Positions 63,295 through 64,000 of a stretch of DNA of 64,000 bases are shown one piece after another. The position numbers were made by a program, and so were the translations under genes. The stretch comes from an uncultured Tropicimonas sp. (lineage in GTDB: Bacteria > Pseudomonadota > Alphaproteobacteria > Rhodobacterales > Rhodobacteraceae). Under the pieces are notes generated by a model, which was given only the letters and a program-made list of their open reading frames with translations, was not told the origin of the DNA and ran no database searches. The stretch spans positions 93,020-157,019 of the forward strand of contig CANLZY010000011.1 of the NCBI GenBank assembly GCA_947495685.1, written 5' to 3'. Position 1 is the first letter of the stretch. The number at the start of each line of letters is the position of its first letter.

Positions 63295-63937
63295 CTATCA
63301 CCTTCCTATTTGATCTGATCGAAGGACAGTCATGCTCAGAAAGCCCCTCCGATAGAATTGGCAGTTTGCTTGCCCGGCACAAAAAGCGCAACACGCCCCC
63401 CAGCTCGTGTGCCATGGACGGCAGTTCCGGCCGGAGGCGAGGCAATAGAGGCCTGTGCAAAAAATGCCGGTTGGGATTTCAACCGATCTCGCGGTTTTGA
63501 ACCACCGCTTCGGGGAAACCGCGCCGCTCTGCCATGACTCTTGTCGCGCGTGGGACTTGGCGGCGTCGCGTCATTGCAGCGGCTTTTGCTGCCAATGCCT
63601 CAAGCCGGTTCGTCCGGAGCCGTGTGGAGATCCGAAGCCCTGATTTCCCTTGCGTCGCACGTTTCCAGGGAACACCCGGAAGACCGATCAACGCGGCAAA
63701 GGAGAGAGGCCGCGTGGCTTGTTCGCTTGATCGAAACGCGTCGCAGGAGGTTTCACATAGCCTCTCTGCTTTGGTGGTCATGGCGCGAGCCGCCGCGAAT
63801 GGCTGCAAGGCCGGTCGAACAGCCGGACCTCGTGGTTGAAGGGAACGTGTTGTCTGGGCAAATTTCGTTGAAAACCTCATGCTTGATCGAAGGGCATCCG
63901 GCTGATTCAGTTCCTGCAATGTTTGGGAGGACCGGCG
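63295..63937. other. Gene-free stretch before the edge transposase
   Basis: Open frames on both strands cover 63479-63981, but neither shows a family feature and their compositions look like shadow coding. The left end of the IS1182-type element probably lies between about 63840 and 63930; its inverted repeat cannot be found without the right end, which is outside the window. Confidence 0.5.
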
Positions 63938-64000
63938 ATGATGGGACCGCGACAGGAAGCGCAGCCAGCGCTGTTCCATGAGGTCTCGCTCGAGGACTAC
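63938..64000 (+). CDS. IS1182-type transposase, N-terminal fragment cut by the window edge
   Basis: The final 21 codons read MMGPRQEAQPALFHEVSLED and one more residue, which fits the usual start of IS1182-family (IS5-like DDE) transposases (MMG-R--AQ-ALFYEFSLE). GGGAGG at 63925-63930 stands seven bases before the ATG. The rest is outside the window, so whether the gene is intact is unknown. Confidence 0.65.
   Translation, partial: MMGPRQEAQPALFHEVSLEDY

Noticed and set aside
63479..63981. Genes on either strand before the edge transposase
   Set aside because: Overlapping open frames in both directions, no family features, and the plus frame runs into the IS1182-type start out of frame.

Overview
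The window is GC-rich, gene-dense chromosomal DNA from an alphaproteobacterium, most likely Rhodobacterales (Roseobacter group). The signs are a GapR-type DUF2312 protein, a lone FliM/FliN-like protein, an SSF-histidine kinase beside an ScfR-type XRE regulator, an aat/DUF2155/MlaD/NDUFA12 block, a TAXI-TRAP transporter with UspA, and a seven-subunit Mrp antiporter. No rRNA, tRNA, CRISPR array or replication origin was recognised.

Layout. 1-5.8 kb: direct repeats, gapR, a FadJ-like enzyme with worn active sites, a DksA/TraR zinc-finger protein, a TIGR01244 phosphatase-like protein and a FliM/FliN-like protein. 5.9-10.8 kb: a sensory locus of SSF-histidine kinase, small membrane protein, response regulator and ScfR-like regulator. 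11.0-16.4 kb: a complete HAAT/Liv-type ABC importer ending in a clear terminator. 16.6-17.3 kb: an unknown protein whose ribosome binding site lies in a hairpin.

17.4-32.6 kb is a reductive pyrimidine-catabolism island. On the minus strand an operon runs aminotransferase, ACT protein, ureidopropionase-type hydrolase, unknown two-TM protein, dihydropyrimidinase, ABC ATPase, two permeases and NMT1-type binding protein, then a terminator. A decayed second copy of the binding-protein gene lies just beyond it. The divergent rutR gene and a near-perfect RutR box sit at the operon head. preT-preA (dihydropyrimidine dehydrogenase) follow with a second RutR-like box. The enzymes cover uracil/thymine to dihydropyrimidine, N-carbamoyl-beta-amino acid, beta-amino acid and semialdehyde. 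A CAP-RTX exoprotein gene interrupts the island.

32.8-38.4 kb: accB-accC, aat, DUF2155, mlaD, NDUFA12, ridA and fadL. 38.9-40.3 kb: a dead IS3-family element whose orfB seems to have been hit by four short palindromic insertions, two of them the same 35-bp family in opposite orientation. 40.9-43.0 kb: clpX and clpP. 43.5-47.8 kb: MacB/FtsX/HlyD-type export genes. 47.8-52.8 kb: a BKACE-like protein lacking its metal-binding histidines, UspA, a fused TRAP permease and a TAXI binding protein. 53.9-59.9 kb: mrpAB-C-D-E-F-G. 60.2-64.0 kb: a TPR-like protein, an intergenic inverted repeat, an exported amidohydrolase and the first codons of an IS1182-type transposase cut by the window edge.

The observations most worth following are the palindromic insertions, the pyrimidine operon with its uncharacterised membrane protein, the binding-protein pseudogene and the two enzymes with missing catalytic residues. 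Domain and family names rest on motif recognition by eye. No database search or alignment was run.
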